Shown: piece after piece, positions 1 through 11,095 of the stretch | How the letters are laid out: each line of letters starts with the position of its first letter | How positions within the stretch are numbered: the first letter of the stretch is position 1 | From: Phytoseiulus persimilis | Taxonomy: Eukaryota > Arthropoda > Arachnida > Mesostigmata > Phytoseiidae | DNA length: 64,000 nucleotides | Reading direction: 5' to 3' | Assembly (NCBI GenBank): GCA_037576195.1 | Contig: CM075104.1 | Coordinates: 3,788,775-3,852,774, forward strand | Notes under the pieces: generated by a model | The model's input: the letters and a program-made list of their open reading frames with translations, nothing else | Told to the model about the DNA's origin: nothing | Database searches by the model: none | Made by a program: the position numbers and the translations under genes

Positions 1-3000
1 TCGCTAGGGGAGAGAAGCGTGCTAGACAGACTTTCCTTCGCTTCTTCTTTCATGAGACATTCCGGCCGGGCATTTGACATCATATTCCAGGCCGTGAGGG
101 CCAAGATAGGATAAATCCGTAGACAACCGAGAACGAGTCTGAGAGTTTTAATTGTAGAGATCTGAGGCAAATGGCTCGGAACACTACTTGAGCTCATTCG
201 AATCAATGAGAGTATATCATTCAGCCTTCATGTGAGCTGAACGTGCGCGACTGCATCCTTGATTGGATTCCCGAATCTCTCCGGCGTGCAACGCCTCAAT
301 GCACGATCTAAGAGAAGCACATTCTGGGACAGAATACGATCCAATCATTTTCTCTGAACTGCAGAGAAGCAATCAACCGGAGAGAGCTGTATTCAGCTTC
401 TCGCCTCGGATTTAGGCACAAAAGAGTCACCGAAGGGGGTCCGTCGGTTTCAAATTGTAACCATGCTGCTCTGTGCATGCGCAAACTCCTTCCGAACTCA
501 TACAGAGGGCATAGCACGGACCAGTGGATCGAGGGACTCGTAGAACTCAGCTCTTACTGCGCGGAAAGGTAACATGTGTTTTCAGACAGGGAGTGCATGG
601 AGTTCCAACTCAACGCTCCCGAACGTGACCAACGGTAACGCACTGATCGCGGAGGACTATACAGTCGATCCGAACGGAGTGAGATCAATAATTTGACACT
701 GATTGTGAGAGCAGACTTCAACGTCCTCTTCTATTTGTTTTTTTCGAACGCCGTTAATTACTTGATAGGACGTTCGGCGCCGAACTTTGCTCCTGGTTTT
801 GAGTTATCGATCTGGCTCCGGTGGAATCGACTTCCCAGTCTTCTGCGATCGGATCCAGTTTGGCCGAGTTATGCCTTTCAAAAGCAAATGGGGAAGAGTC
901 TCTAGTTAAAGGGTCCAGCCTGTGTGCCTCCCGAAAGCTATCGCTTGACACTCCATTCCGGCGACTTAGCGCTGCCGGGACCCAATCCGAAGAATTCTGA
1001 AACGGATCTTCCGGAGGTCACTGAATGTCGAAGTCCCGACGAGTGGTCTGGTGACGACTTATCCCGCACTGAGTAATGCTGGCGATGAGTTGTACCGTAC
1101 CGGGAGTACAAAACAATGCAAGGCCTCAGGAACGAGAAACGGAACAGGAGGTAAATCGAGGCGAAAAGGACTACTCGCAATCGCCATGTCGCACCGGATC
1201 CTCGACAGGGATACATATCCTTGGACCCACGCCTCCGCGAGCTCCCAAACCAGGGCAAGAGGTCCAACGTGTCATCAAGGCCGTTCCAAGCACACTTCAC
1301 GTAAACATTTGAACATACTCTTCGAACCTTCCTTGTCATGCTCCTTAGGTAGTTCGGGGAACTCGCAGGAAGAGATGCTTTCCATGGAATACGAGAATAC
1401 TTTCTCTTTCTGTTCCTCCATACGAAGAGGCTATGAAGCCTAGCAGCTGACAACACTTCCATCTGAAGCAGCCGCTAAAGACATTGAGGTGCGTGATATG
1501 ATGAGACCGATGCTCATTTGCCAACTGAGCCGCGTCTCGAACTGCTCGGACGAGTGCTGCCCGACAGTTCCAATAGATTGGATTCAGGGCTCAGAAGTGG
1601 ATCGTCGAACAATGGCCTCGGACGGTCTCCAAGCCTCTGCTCCATCGAGCTGGATCTGTGCATGCTGCACTAGTCCACGTTGAGGTGAATTTCCCTCCGA
1701 GATAACGATCTCTGGACGAGATGAGGGAGTTCTCCAGCGTATACGTCGTTGCTTCCCTATCGGTTTCATATCAAAGCTCAAAGCTGGACCGTCCAACAAT
1801 GGCATAGAACGCTCTCGATAAACGCCTGATCCCCTGCGGACCCTCGTGGGAAACGCGATTCCAAATCGACTGATCGTTGAGTTCGCAGTGCGACTCATCA
1901 CCCACTATCAGCCTACGTAGCGGCGGCTACGTATCAGCAACCAGAGGAACTAGAGGCTCACCGCAAACGAGGTTGTGTTGCTAGCAGATCCAACGAAATA
2001 ACCGAACTCGATCCAGTCCAAAGGGGACACTATCCATGATCCACTGGCTCAGTGAGGCGCTCTTCTAGCTGACAGAACTTATTTATCTGGGGAGCTGCCT
2101 ACGCTGTTGAGGTGTACACAAATAACGGAACCTGACCCTGAACTCAGGCGGTGTGACAGCCCTACCCGGACCTGATCCACTCTATCTAGGGGATTCGTTC
2201 GCTTGTCAGTAAATAACCCTCCTGAATCACAGAGCTAACCTCTCAATGCTCATGCGGCAGAGAAGTCGCGGGCGACAGTGCCTCAGCCCGAAGCCCGTAA
2301 CGCAGTCTGGGATCCTCATTCTCTTGGTCTTTGGTGGACCCACTAGCTCCTGGAATGGGGCGACCGACCGTCGAGCGCCCACGCACCGGAAGTCCGATTT
2401 TTTGGCATATCTCGGGCCTCCAGATGTGCGATGAAATAGAGTGAAACTGACCTCATATTTCTTTTCTGCCGAAAATCGTTTGGGTTTGTTGATCTTGAGA
2501 AGTCTTCTGAGCTTCGATAGGCCAACATTATTTTGACCGAATAACGCGAAGTAGGATGCGGGTCATATTCCTCGTCATTAAAGTGGTTGATTTTGAGATG
2601 AACAATGCGGAGGTCGACGTGGTGAAGCTCCCCCTGTTCCGAATATTTGGCTGGCTGCAAAAGATGGACGCGCTCAACTCCCATCTCAGAACTCCGATTC
2701 CATCGGTCGAACATCAGAGAATTGCGACTTCGCGATTCCGGTCACCGCTCGTTTCTCGTTTAGAATCATACAGTTCTCAGAGAACGAGCTGTTTGAAAAC
2801 GAGAGTGGGAATGTCGGCCGCCACAAACCGGAGATATTGGCCTCAAAATCCCGACTCCTCCGATTTTGCCGTTAGGTGAAACAGTGTCGGAATTCCATCA
2901 TCGAATCGAGCTACCTCCTGAAGGGAATGAATAGAGATCCGACGGGAGAGAAAAAGAGTCCCAGCCGATTTTGCAAAAGCTCCTTGTGTCCCATCAAAAG

Positions 3001-4926
3001 AGTCATTTCCGGATGCTCTGGACCGCATCGTGTCGCTGGCTTCCCGAAGGTTCCACACACTGTCACATGTTCTGACCTCTGAGACTTGACCTCAAGCTCC
3101 GTACTTGACCCGTCCCACGGCGGGAATGTCTTCCCTGGAAACACGCGGAAGCCTCTTGAACTCGGATGCGCTTCGCCGAGCACAGGCTCCATTTTACACC
3201 GAGCGTCCGCGGCTTACCCGTCCTCCTCATCAAAATGGCGTGACGAATTCTCCGGATACAGTTTTCCATTTCGAAATAATAGTCAGAGTTTTTCAGATAA
3301 TTTTCACAATCTCCTTCTGACTCCGTTGCTGGTGCGAGCTTTGAATTGGGGTGTTCAGCGCGACGGTAACGACACTGAATGTGACAACCCAGATCCTCCG
3401 ACTTCAAGCGTCAGGCCGCATAGTCCGAACATTCGAAATCCAGGACAAGGAAGCTGGTTTTCCGTTTCCAAACTCCCGAGGGGAATTCCGCCCATCCCAG
3501 CCATTGGACGGTTCAAACGGCGCCAAGAAACTTTCGGAGTCGCGATGTGGAGGCATACGTCAAGAGGCAAAATCTGGATTATATTGAATGTCCGAGAATC
3601 GGAGGAGCCACCTCTACCACGTTGCGTTCTGAACTAACTCGTTCAACAGGAGACATAGAGCATTTCTGTGGATCGCTCGCGGAAAATATCCCTCGGCGGG
3701 TACCGCCGGATCCCCGCTAGGAGGTAACTCGATTCAAGGCCCAAATCGCGATACGCGGCCACCGGCTCTCATTCTACGGCGCAAAGCTTATTTTACAACG
3801 AACTCTACGATTGTGAAGAGAATACGGGGAGTCACAACTAGGCATTCCAAAGATCCGTGGGACTTTTCGGAACGGATCCGCGAGGTTTTGCGGTCAAAAA
3901 TGACAGGACACAGGACTCTGAGGTGCCAATTCGCAAAAGTTTGACGACCTCTGGTGTAGAATGTACATTGGTTCCGGTACGGGCGCCTTCAGTGCCGAAC
4001 GACAGCCCTGACCGGCGACAAAGAAAGCTGCAATGAACGTGTGACTGGTCATTCTCTGACCCTAGTATAATATGCCGGTGGCGATACTGATGGGATGTCA
4101 TCTTGGACTACCCCACTCCCGAGCTGTTGAAGCACGGACAGCTGCCTCTGGGCCACTGTGGTTCGATACTTGGTAGTGAGTCGCTACACACACCGGAAAA
4201 CTTATCGGAGAACTATGAGAGGGAGAAGGCGGCGCTCTGAAAACGAGAGATCTCCGATTCAAATATATAGTGGAAACGTTCGCCGCCATCGCTGCTTACC
4301 AGTTCCCGTCAAATAGCATCCATAACTTGAGAGAGCGAGCTGCATGGCTGCTTCTAGCGGGCTACGGAGACGCGGGCGATAACCAGAACAAAATACAGGG
4401 CCTCCGTGTTTGCCGTACGACGATTTCCCGATGGAATTTCACGATCGAATGTGCGCGGGTTTTGAGGATCTGGATCCGCTGGAAGGCCTAGTAACAACCT
4501 TAGTTCGGCTGAAATCGTAAGATAGACGATCATCACACGAGAATGGTGGCGACGTAAGGCGATCATCAAACGAGAATGGTTCGCCGTTCTTCTGATCAAT
4601 CCGGTCGAATCTTAGAGCTGACAGAAGTCCGCGCGTTCCGCCACCTCTTCAATTTTCCTGCATCCGCGGGGAGCGAAACTACGAGCAATCGGAGTTGAGC
4701 AAGAAGCTTTTTTACAAGCACTCGAAATACTCTGGTTCGACGAGGAATTCGTTGCACTCAGTGGCGTACCCAAGCTCGCTACATTCGGCTTGCCGAAAAT
4801 TCCGTCACTTACTCAGCCTTCAGACTATCGAGCATTCAGCGTGCTCGAAAAGCTCCCCGTATCTCTCGCTACCATCGTTTCAAGGGCCTCGAGTTTTGGG
4901 ATGAGCCGCGGCGTACATGACTTCTG
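1..4926. other. No recognisable gene
   Basis: Nearly 5 kb with only short overlapping open frames in all six phases. The longest (about 3086-3637 on plus, 938-1462 on minus) begin at non-ATG codons or lack any recognisable domain. No transposon ends, RNA genes or convincing splice-flanked exons were seen, apart from the short tandem repeat near 4.5 kb. A fragment resembling a hAT terminus (AGTGGCGTACCCA) occurs near 4758, with no partner end. Confidence 0.4.
4527..4587. repeat. Two-copy tandem repeat, 33-bp period
   Basis: The motif CGATCATCA.ACGAGAATGG begins at 4527 and again at 4560 with one mismatch. It is only two units long, so it is a minor local duplication. Confidence 0.6.
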
Positions 4927-6620
4927 GAGGTTTTGCAACGGTTATTCAACCGCGGTTAATGACCGCCATATTCTCAAATAATTTGCGGTAACCGCAAATT
5001 TCCGGCGTATTCGACGTTTTTCTCCTCCAGAAATGCGGACTCAAATCAGGGATGTGTCTTATCTGATACGCATATGATTTTCAGGGAAACGTGTTATCTG
5101 ATGAGCATACTGGGGAGGACTGAGGTATCGAATTTGGCGCATAGAATTGAACAGAAATGTCGAAATCGGGTTTTTTCTCAGTTTTGGCTGACGAAACACG
5201 GGATGCGAGCGGATCGTATCAGTTTACAATTTCCCTGCGTTATGTTACTTCAAGGAACAAAAAGAAAGTCATTGTAGAAAACTTTCTGATGTTTTGCGAA
5301 GTATCGGAACGAACGGGCAGCGGACCCGCTAAGTTAATCCCAAATACCTTGACAGCTGAAGGTATCGATATCGCGAAGATGAGAGGACAAGGGTACGACG
5401 GTTGCAGTACCATGAGTGGAGAGTTCAAGGGAGTTCAGACTCAGATAAAATCTGGAATTCCTCAGGCTCTATACTTCCATTACGCGAGCCATTGCTTGAA
5501 CCTTGCGATGGTACACTCATCACAACATGGAACAATAAGGAATACTGTGGGCACGGTCGCCAGCGTTTATTCCTTCATTTCGAACTCTTCCTCTCGCATC
5601 GCCAGTCTCGAGAATCAAGTCAAGCTACGTTTCAACGATAGGGTGGCGCGAAGGCTCAAGCCGTTGTGTGCGACCAGATGGGTGGAAAGTCACAAGGCCA
5701 TCATTACCTTCAGGGAGATGTTCGTGCCGATCATTGGCGCGCTCGAAGACATCAGCACAAACAGGAGAGACGCAAGTAATCGCGCTCATGAGCTCCTAAC
5801 CTCGATTTGCTTGTGCGGATTTGTAGCAGCCCTTCTCGTCATAGAGAGCTTTTCGTCACTCATACTCCCCCTGTCAGTGAATCTTCGGTCCGCCGAACTC
5901 GATATATTTAGTGCACTCGATACCGTCGACAGTATGACGTCTGTTTTACTGCAGCGAAGAGAAAGCGCTGGAGCAGTATTTGCCGGATTTTTCAGCCAGG
6001 TCGGATCGATTTGTTCTCAACTGGACATCGACGTCAAACTCCCTAGATTGTGCCACATTCAGAGAAACAGAGAGAACCATCCCTCGCAGACAGTTGAAGA
6101 GTTCTTCAGAGTCTCACCGTACATCCCATACTTCGATGAGCTCATCAAGGAGATGGCTAGCCCCTTCGAGGACTGTAGAAAAGAAGCTCCGAAGATTTAA
6201 TATATTGTGCCGAGATTTATCGGGGATAGCGAATCTCAAATATGTGACGGAATTCTATCGGAACGACCTGGGTTGTAGCTTGAGTACAATTGAGGGCGAA
6301 TATGAACGTTGGAAACTGAAGTGGACGAAGATCCCGAAGGAGGAGCGACCGCGAAGCGCACTGGAGACGATGAACCGCAGCTCTGAGGAGGACTATCCCA
6401 AAATATCGACCCTGCTCCAAATTTTCGCTACACTGCCGGTGACAACTTCGACTCCCGAACGTACTGTCAGTGTGGTGAAGATGCTGAAAACACACCTGTG
6501 AAGCTCCATGGAAGAAGAGAGACTCAACGGTCTCACAGCGATGAAGATTCACCGGGAAATTCCTATCGCCGTTGAGGAGGTCGTTGAACTACTCGCTGCT
6601 AGCTCACGAAAGCTCGATCT
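4927..6620 (+). mobile_element. hAT transposon, autonomous-type but decayed, 3' end lost
   Basis: The left end (GAGGTTTTGCAACGGTTATT, from 4927) matches the terminal repeat of the complete hAT derivative at 30916, and is followed by the same AACCGCGGTT-type subterminal repeats. Homology between the two copies continues through about 5160. The body encodes a hAT transposase on the plus strand. The right terminal repeat is absent: after the last transposase codons the sequence passes at about 6620 into an AT-rich start of another dispersed repeat. The element therefore looks truncated on the right. An 8-bp target duplication could not be paired because the right end is missing. Confidence 0.8.
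5157..6501 (+). pseudogene. hAT transposase (ZMYM1/TTF-type with hAT dimerisation domain), broken
   Basis: The first open frame (347 codons from 5157) shows the DUF4371-like core of hAT transposases: LADETRD near residue 10, GQGYDG near residue 80 (both carrying acidic residues of the catalytic core) and HCLNLA near residue 112. The C-terminal dimerisation domain continues in another frame (LPVTTSTPERTVSVVKMLKT, about 6430-6495). Comparison with the homologous fragment at 43.2 kb explains the breaks. TAA at 6198-6200 stands where the other copy has CAA, and 8 bases are missing near 6235. A further TGA at 6499-6501 stands inside the dimerisation domain, whose sequence resumes as MEEERLNGLTAMKIHREI. 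The N-terminal zinc-finger part is not readable upstream of 5157. Family assignment is firm; the copy cannot make a functional protein as it stands. Confidence 0.9.
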
Positions 6621-6800
6621 TCTATATATATAAAAATCCCGGGTCTGTTCGTTTGTTTGTATGTATGTTTGTTTGTCCTCAATAGGCTCCTCCGGTATTG
6701 ATCGTATCGACTTGGAACAAACTGCGTTCTGTAGGGCGGCTCACCGGGAAGGACATAGGCCACCCACCCCTTCCCCCCTCCCCTTCAATTTCGCTCTGGC
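6620..6800 (+). repeat. Dispersed repeat family, copy 1 (Helentron/MINE-like wording)
   Basis: Starts with an alternating TA run, then GTTCGTTTGTTTGTATG and, about 100 bp on, GGGCGGCTCACCGGGAAGGA followed by CATAGGCC. Parts of this arrangement recur on the minus strand near 28.8 and 45.6 kb. Similar wording (TA run, TGTTTGTTTG, then a 'GGAAGGACATAGG' block) is known from Helentron/MINE elements of arthropods; assigning this copy to that class is inference. It marks the point where the upstream hAT element is cut off. Confidence 0.5.
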
Positions 6801-7036
6801 TGGAGTTTGCTCCCAAATACGCTCAATTAGCGAGGACATAACCAGAATCGGGAGAGTTTGCTCCTGGCATCTGAGTCTCTGGCAACTGAAGCATGACCGT
6901 GCCAGCACGCACAGTGTCAAGCTGGCAGGTGCAATCGCCTCCGGATGCGTCCTGTCATATCTCGGCGGCATGCCAATCAGCTACCTCGTTGGAGGAAAAT
7001 TCTAGAATGATTGTATTCCATACTACCGCTTTTTTC

Positions 7037-7206
7037 GCGTGAAAACGTGGAGCATTGCTCTGTGTTCCTCGGTGAGGGGAGTTGCGAACAAGTGATGATA
7101 TCCGTTCAAGTCTTGAGGGGGTGATTCAAGGACCCATCCTTCGAAGCCTTCTTTGGGTCCTTCGACGGCCCCAAGCTTGCAGCTCTCCGCTTTGGCTGAG
7201 CACCTA
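7037..7206 (+). repeat. Direct repeat X1 flanking the unknown repeat family
   Basis: GTGAAAACGTGGAG through CTCCGCTTTGGCTGAGCAC matches a second block at about 7990-8100 in the same orientation. Shared landmarks are the 'TTCGAAnCCT' block, the 'CCCCAAGCTT..CAGCTCTCCGC' block and TGAGCAC. The two blocks bracket about 780 bp. This could be a long terminal repeat, or a partial duplication within the element. Confidence 0.55.
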
Positions 7207-8625
7207 GACGGGGGATTGCATGAGAAGCCGTTACATAACTTGCACGATTGCATAGATGCTGTTACAGCAGGCGAAGTTGATCGGAAGAAACATCGAAATC
7301 ATCTATGGTTGTCAGGGATGGACGGTCATCCCATGATGTGGAAGTTCCAGAGAAGGATGTTGAGATCAAGCGACATCCTTGATTCAGAACTGGGAAGAAG
7401 CATGAACGGGCTGTGCTCTTAGCTCAGGGTGAGACTAATGCAGGCTTTCTGCTGTCAGTGCGCGCTGAACGCTGGACTTGCGGCGTGAATACCGGAATGC
7501 GCACGGCCAACATATTCAGCTGTAAACTTCAGTTCTCTTACTCTTTCCTAGATTTCTCGCCGCAGGTGTGGCAGCAATACCAGTATTGACCCACTGTGGG
7601 ATCGTTGTGTATTGAAGTACTAACATTCCGATACGGCTATACTTTCGATATTTTTTTTCCTATCACTTATCGTGCGAATAAAATATAGTACTCGGGAATC
7701 CGTGATCTTCTTGAGGAATGAGGCTTGATACAAATAAAAAGAAAATGATCCCAACACCGCAGATTCGTAAAAAGCAGAGTCATCATGAGGAAACTCTGAC
7801 ATGGTTCATTGGACTTGCCGTGGCCCGTTTGCAGATCCACGGAATGCCGAGTTTCGAGAGTCGATTTCCGGTCGATTACAGTTAGAGAAAGTCTCACTCG
7901 GGAGCTTCGGGTATACAGACGCGAAACACACACAAAAAAATCCGGGAAGGTGGTATTTCATACTAAAAAACTGGATGCACGCTTGTTCTCCGTGAAAACG
8001 CGGAGTATTTACTTTGTTGTCCCCCTATTCTTCGAAACCTCCTTCGGGTCGTTTGGCGGCCCCCAAGCTTCCAGCTCTCCGCTTTGCCTGAGCACTACCT
8101 GGGGTTTTCGGGCGCGCCATTCAAATGTGGGTAGAGAGTGTGGAACTAACAAAAACTCTGAGATCTCTAGCACGAGATGAATACCTACCCATCGTTCGAG
8201 CAGAGACCTCTTTGTTTGATCATCGATCTCATGCTCAGGCCGCTCATCTTGGTGATCTGGATAGCCTAGAAGTTCAATTTTACCCGTCATCAATTTGCTT
8301 CTATTTTGTCCTACATGGATTCACGTCCTGAGACCTCGATACTTGGTAGAAACTCACAGCCCAGTTTCTGACACGCCGATCGTTTCCAATTCATCCTATA
8401 GAATCCCGCGATTCGGCCAATTTTCGGGGTTCGAATGATAGATTGAATGACCTGGAGGAGAAATTACGGGCGGTCCGAGAGGAGCCCAAATGGGCGTGCA
8501 CAATTGATCCCACTGCGTCTCTAGGCAACCGAGGAGAACGGTTATGCTTGCTGACTCCCCAGCTTCCCGAGAGGGTGCACATATTGGTCTCGGACTGAAT
8601 CTAAAATTGCTCGAGTTAATTCCGA
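7203..8625 (+). repeat. Unknown repeat family, copy A (plus orientation)
   Basis: About 1.4 kb matches the minus strand of 19.5-21.1 kb along its length. An 89-codon frame at 7153-7422 is closely conserved with its inverted partner at 20856-21134 (both read HNLHDCIDAVTAGE, then HPMMWKF), but shows no known domain. The distal part (about 8370-8625) is also shared with the copies at 15.6 and 41.9 kb, around a block translating on minus as SPRLPRDAVGSIVH. No transposase, reverse transcriptase or clear terminal inverted repeat was found, so the class is unknown. Confidence 0.75.
7990..8115 (+). repeat. Direct repeat X2, partner of X1
   Basis: Second copy of the 7037-7206 block, beginning GTGAAAACGCGGAG and ending CTCCGCTTTGCCTGAGCAC. 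Unlike X1 it is present in the inverted partner copy too (about 20090-20200), which suggests X2 is the ancestral position and copy B lost, or never had, X1. Confidence 0.5.
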
Positions 8626-9920
8626 TATTGTATGGGGGCTTCTCCCGTAAATTTTTGACTCTCTCGGAAAATCGAAGCGTATCCGGTCCATCACAAGCAG
8701 GGTTGTAGGGCAGACCGGAACCTCAAAATTCGTTACATAAATGACGAAAAACTAACGGAGTGCACCGAAGCCTCATGGAACGACGTTTTCACGTCAAAAT
8801 GAGCGTGCTCTATCGGCCTGGCACCCTTCGATGAGCGGGCTTTCAAAGGAGGCTTGAGATGTTCATCGGAGATGCCCAGCGGTTGAAGGAAATACAGTCG
8901 TTCCATCTTATTCTGACGAGGACCGGGCTCATGGCGGAACTCGCACTCATTTGAGGAAGACGCCAGAGCCACCAGAAGAACGCGTATCTACGCATCTGCA
9001 GCTGACCATCCGACAAACTCAGCAGTTCTGGAGCCTGTGAGTCCAATCACGGCTAGTCTCCCGCACTGAGAGATTCTCGACTATTCGTTTGCGCCAGACC
9101 ATCCGGGGAACTCCTAGGTTCCCAGATTTTTCAATCAGAAGAATCTCTATCGAGCCACCTTATGATTGTTGCTGATGATCCTCTTTAAGGCTCTCTGGAA
9201 TTCTTCAAGGTCTTCATGAGGGTCAAAAGCCCGGAATTCACTCCCCAGACAATTATGTAGGTTGACTCCATCCTTCGAGCCAGTTCGTTAAACAAGCGTG
9301 GTGGAGGTCCGCGAGCAGAGATTGTCGCATCTCTTGATCATTGGGTGGAGATATTTTCGGAGATGAGGATCTCCATATGATAAATTCAGAGAGACAAGAA
9401 TTGCAACGAGTTCTAGTTTCAATCAAGGTTTCTGATTTCGGTGATCGACCAACAACAATCAGAAGTAGTTTCCGATCGCAGACAGCCCGTGTTTCTTCCA
9501 GGGCGCGTAAAACTTTGATAATACGAACACCGGAAAAAAAACTCATTGGACCCCTGATCTATCTATGAAAGGCAATGTGCGTGCGCATGTTGGTGCCCCG
9601 ATCACTCGGTGGGCTGTTCTATGGGGGAATCAGGCAATGGCATTCCCATCAGGACCTTGAAAATATAAGAGAGAGGATATCAAATAAAGTAAGAGCGATC
9701 CAAGGCATACTTCACGCCGATTATGTGAATCTGATGCCTCACTCATGGATACTAATGGAGCAGTTGCTGCAGGTCACCACAGTGGTTTGAAACGAGCTAG
9801 AGCTGGCTTCCAACCCGGAGGAATCAGCAGCCATGGATCTCGATGAGCCGGGAAGGAGCTCAAACCTCGGGCTTGAAATCCGGGGACAGCTGATCCCTTG
9901 GACAAAGCAGATGCCCAGTG
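8626..9920. other. No recognisable gene
   Basis: Only short frames on both strands. The plus frame at 9575-9790 abuts the Helitron remnant and might be its upstream part, but I could not match it to a Helitron domain. Confidence 0.35.
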
Positions 9921-9924
9921 GCTG

Positions 9925-11095
9925 TTGTGAAGTTGTCATCAGGGTCAAAGTCCCTGGCGGGCAGCACGCCCGGGGGTTAAGCTTCCCCACGACAGTTGTG
10001 GTAGCTGCGGTACTCGTAAGAACAGAATGTGGAAAACCCGATAAGGACCTCAAGCGAAGAAATGGAGCTGAAAATTATGTGCGAAACAAATGCAAATGCA
10101 AACATTCATTGCATGGGTCAAGATGAGTATCATGTTGAAATCAGGACGGGGTATCCTGAACGAATCAAGAATCGGGAAAAAAACATTAGCGCTATTGTGC
10201 GAATCGAATAATGGTCCGTGATAGCATGGATATTCATATTTCAAATGCCGGGAATTGTTTCAAAAATTCGTCGTTTATATGTATGCGAAAATCGAGACCG
10301 AGAAGCAGATCCTGCCACTGCCATCCTCATATCCCTCTAGTTGTCGCATTATACATACATTCGGACGCTTCGGAAAGAACTCCGTGCTGAACATAATGTC
10401 GACTTGCGTGATGCAGTTCTAGGTGATGGCAACTTCAAGGTCGGGAAGAGGGTCATACTGCCAGCAACAATCGCGGGAAGTCTGCTCCTCACACTCCAGA
10501 TGCGATGACCCACGTCCGGGACTACGAACATTGTCGCCATCGATTCCATCACAAAGTGGAAGCAATGTTGGACTTTATCGTCAATCATCGTGTCTTTGGG
10601 AAGGCACGCTGTTGGATGTATTCCTTTGAATGGCAAGGATGCGGCCTCTGCATATTCACATTTTGGTGTGCTTTTCAACGAATATCGCTACCGACCCCTT
10701 GGACTATAGACGACATGTTCTCGACGGGAATTCCAGAGGCAAATTCGGCTCTCAACTTCTCGATGTTTTCAACAAGGGTTGGATGCAGGATCCCTGGGGT
10801 GTTTAAGATACGAAGTCCCCGTGAATGAAAGATGGGAGCCGCAAGAAAGGCAGTCAAGAAAGTTCACGCCGAGACCATCACTGGGAACGATGGAAAGCCG
10901 TCGTATAGCCGGCGATCACCAGAGGACACTTCTTGCCCCAGAGGGGCGAACGTCTAAACTTCATCGTTCTCAGTACCGTATTCACCGTTGCTCTCCAAGG
11001 CGTTCAGGGCTCATATCGATGTCGAATAGTGCTACCAATTGGAATCCATCAAATATATCTCCGGATATGTGAGGGTACTCATCAAGCCACTTCTG
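9925..11095 (+). mobile_element. Helitron remnant (Rep/N-terminal domain region), multiply frameshifted
   Basis: Ordered fragments of a Helitron replicase can be read in alternating plus frames. They are: LVRTECGKPDKDLKRRNGAE (about 10020-10075), a 'DEYHVEIRTGYPERIKNREK' block (about 10120-10180), VGKRVILPATIAGS (about 10440-10482), VFGKARCWMYSFEWQG (about 10592-10640), SLPTPWTIDDMFSTGIPEA (about 10685-10742), TGNDGKPSY then RRSPED (about 10878-10925) and FRAHIDVE..CYQLESIKYISGYV (about 11005-11070, with an internal TAG). The order and spacing match the Helitron_like_N domain and what follows it. The HUH catalytic part and the helicase are not seen downstream, so this is an internal, inactive fragment. 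No CTRR end or hairpin was identified. Confidence 0.75.

Noticed and set aside
3086-3637. 183-codon plus-strand frame
   Set aside because: Begins at a TTG, shows no domain, and is mirrored by overlapping frames on both strands.
6961-7005. Helitron 3' end (hairpin plus CTAG) for the repeat starting at 6620
   Set aside because: The stem is only about four pairs and the other two copies show nothing equivalent at the corresponding place.
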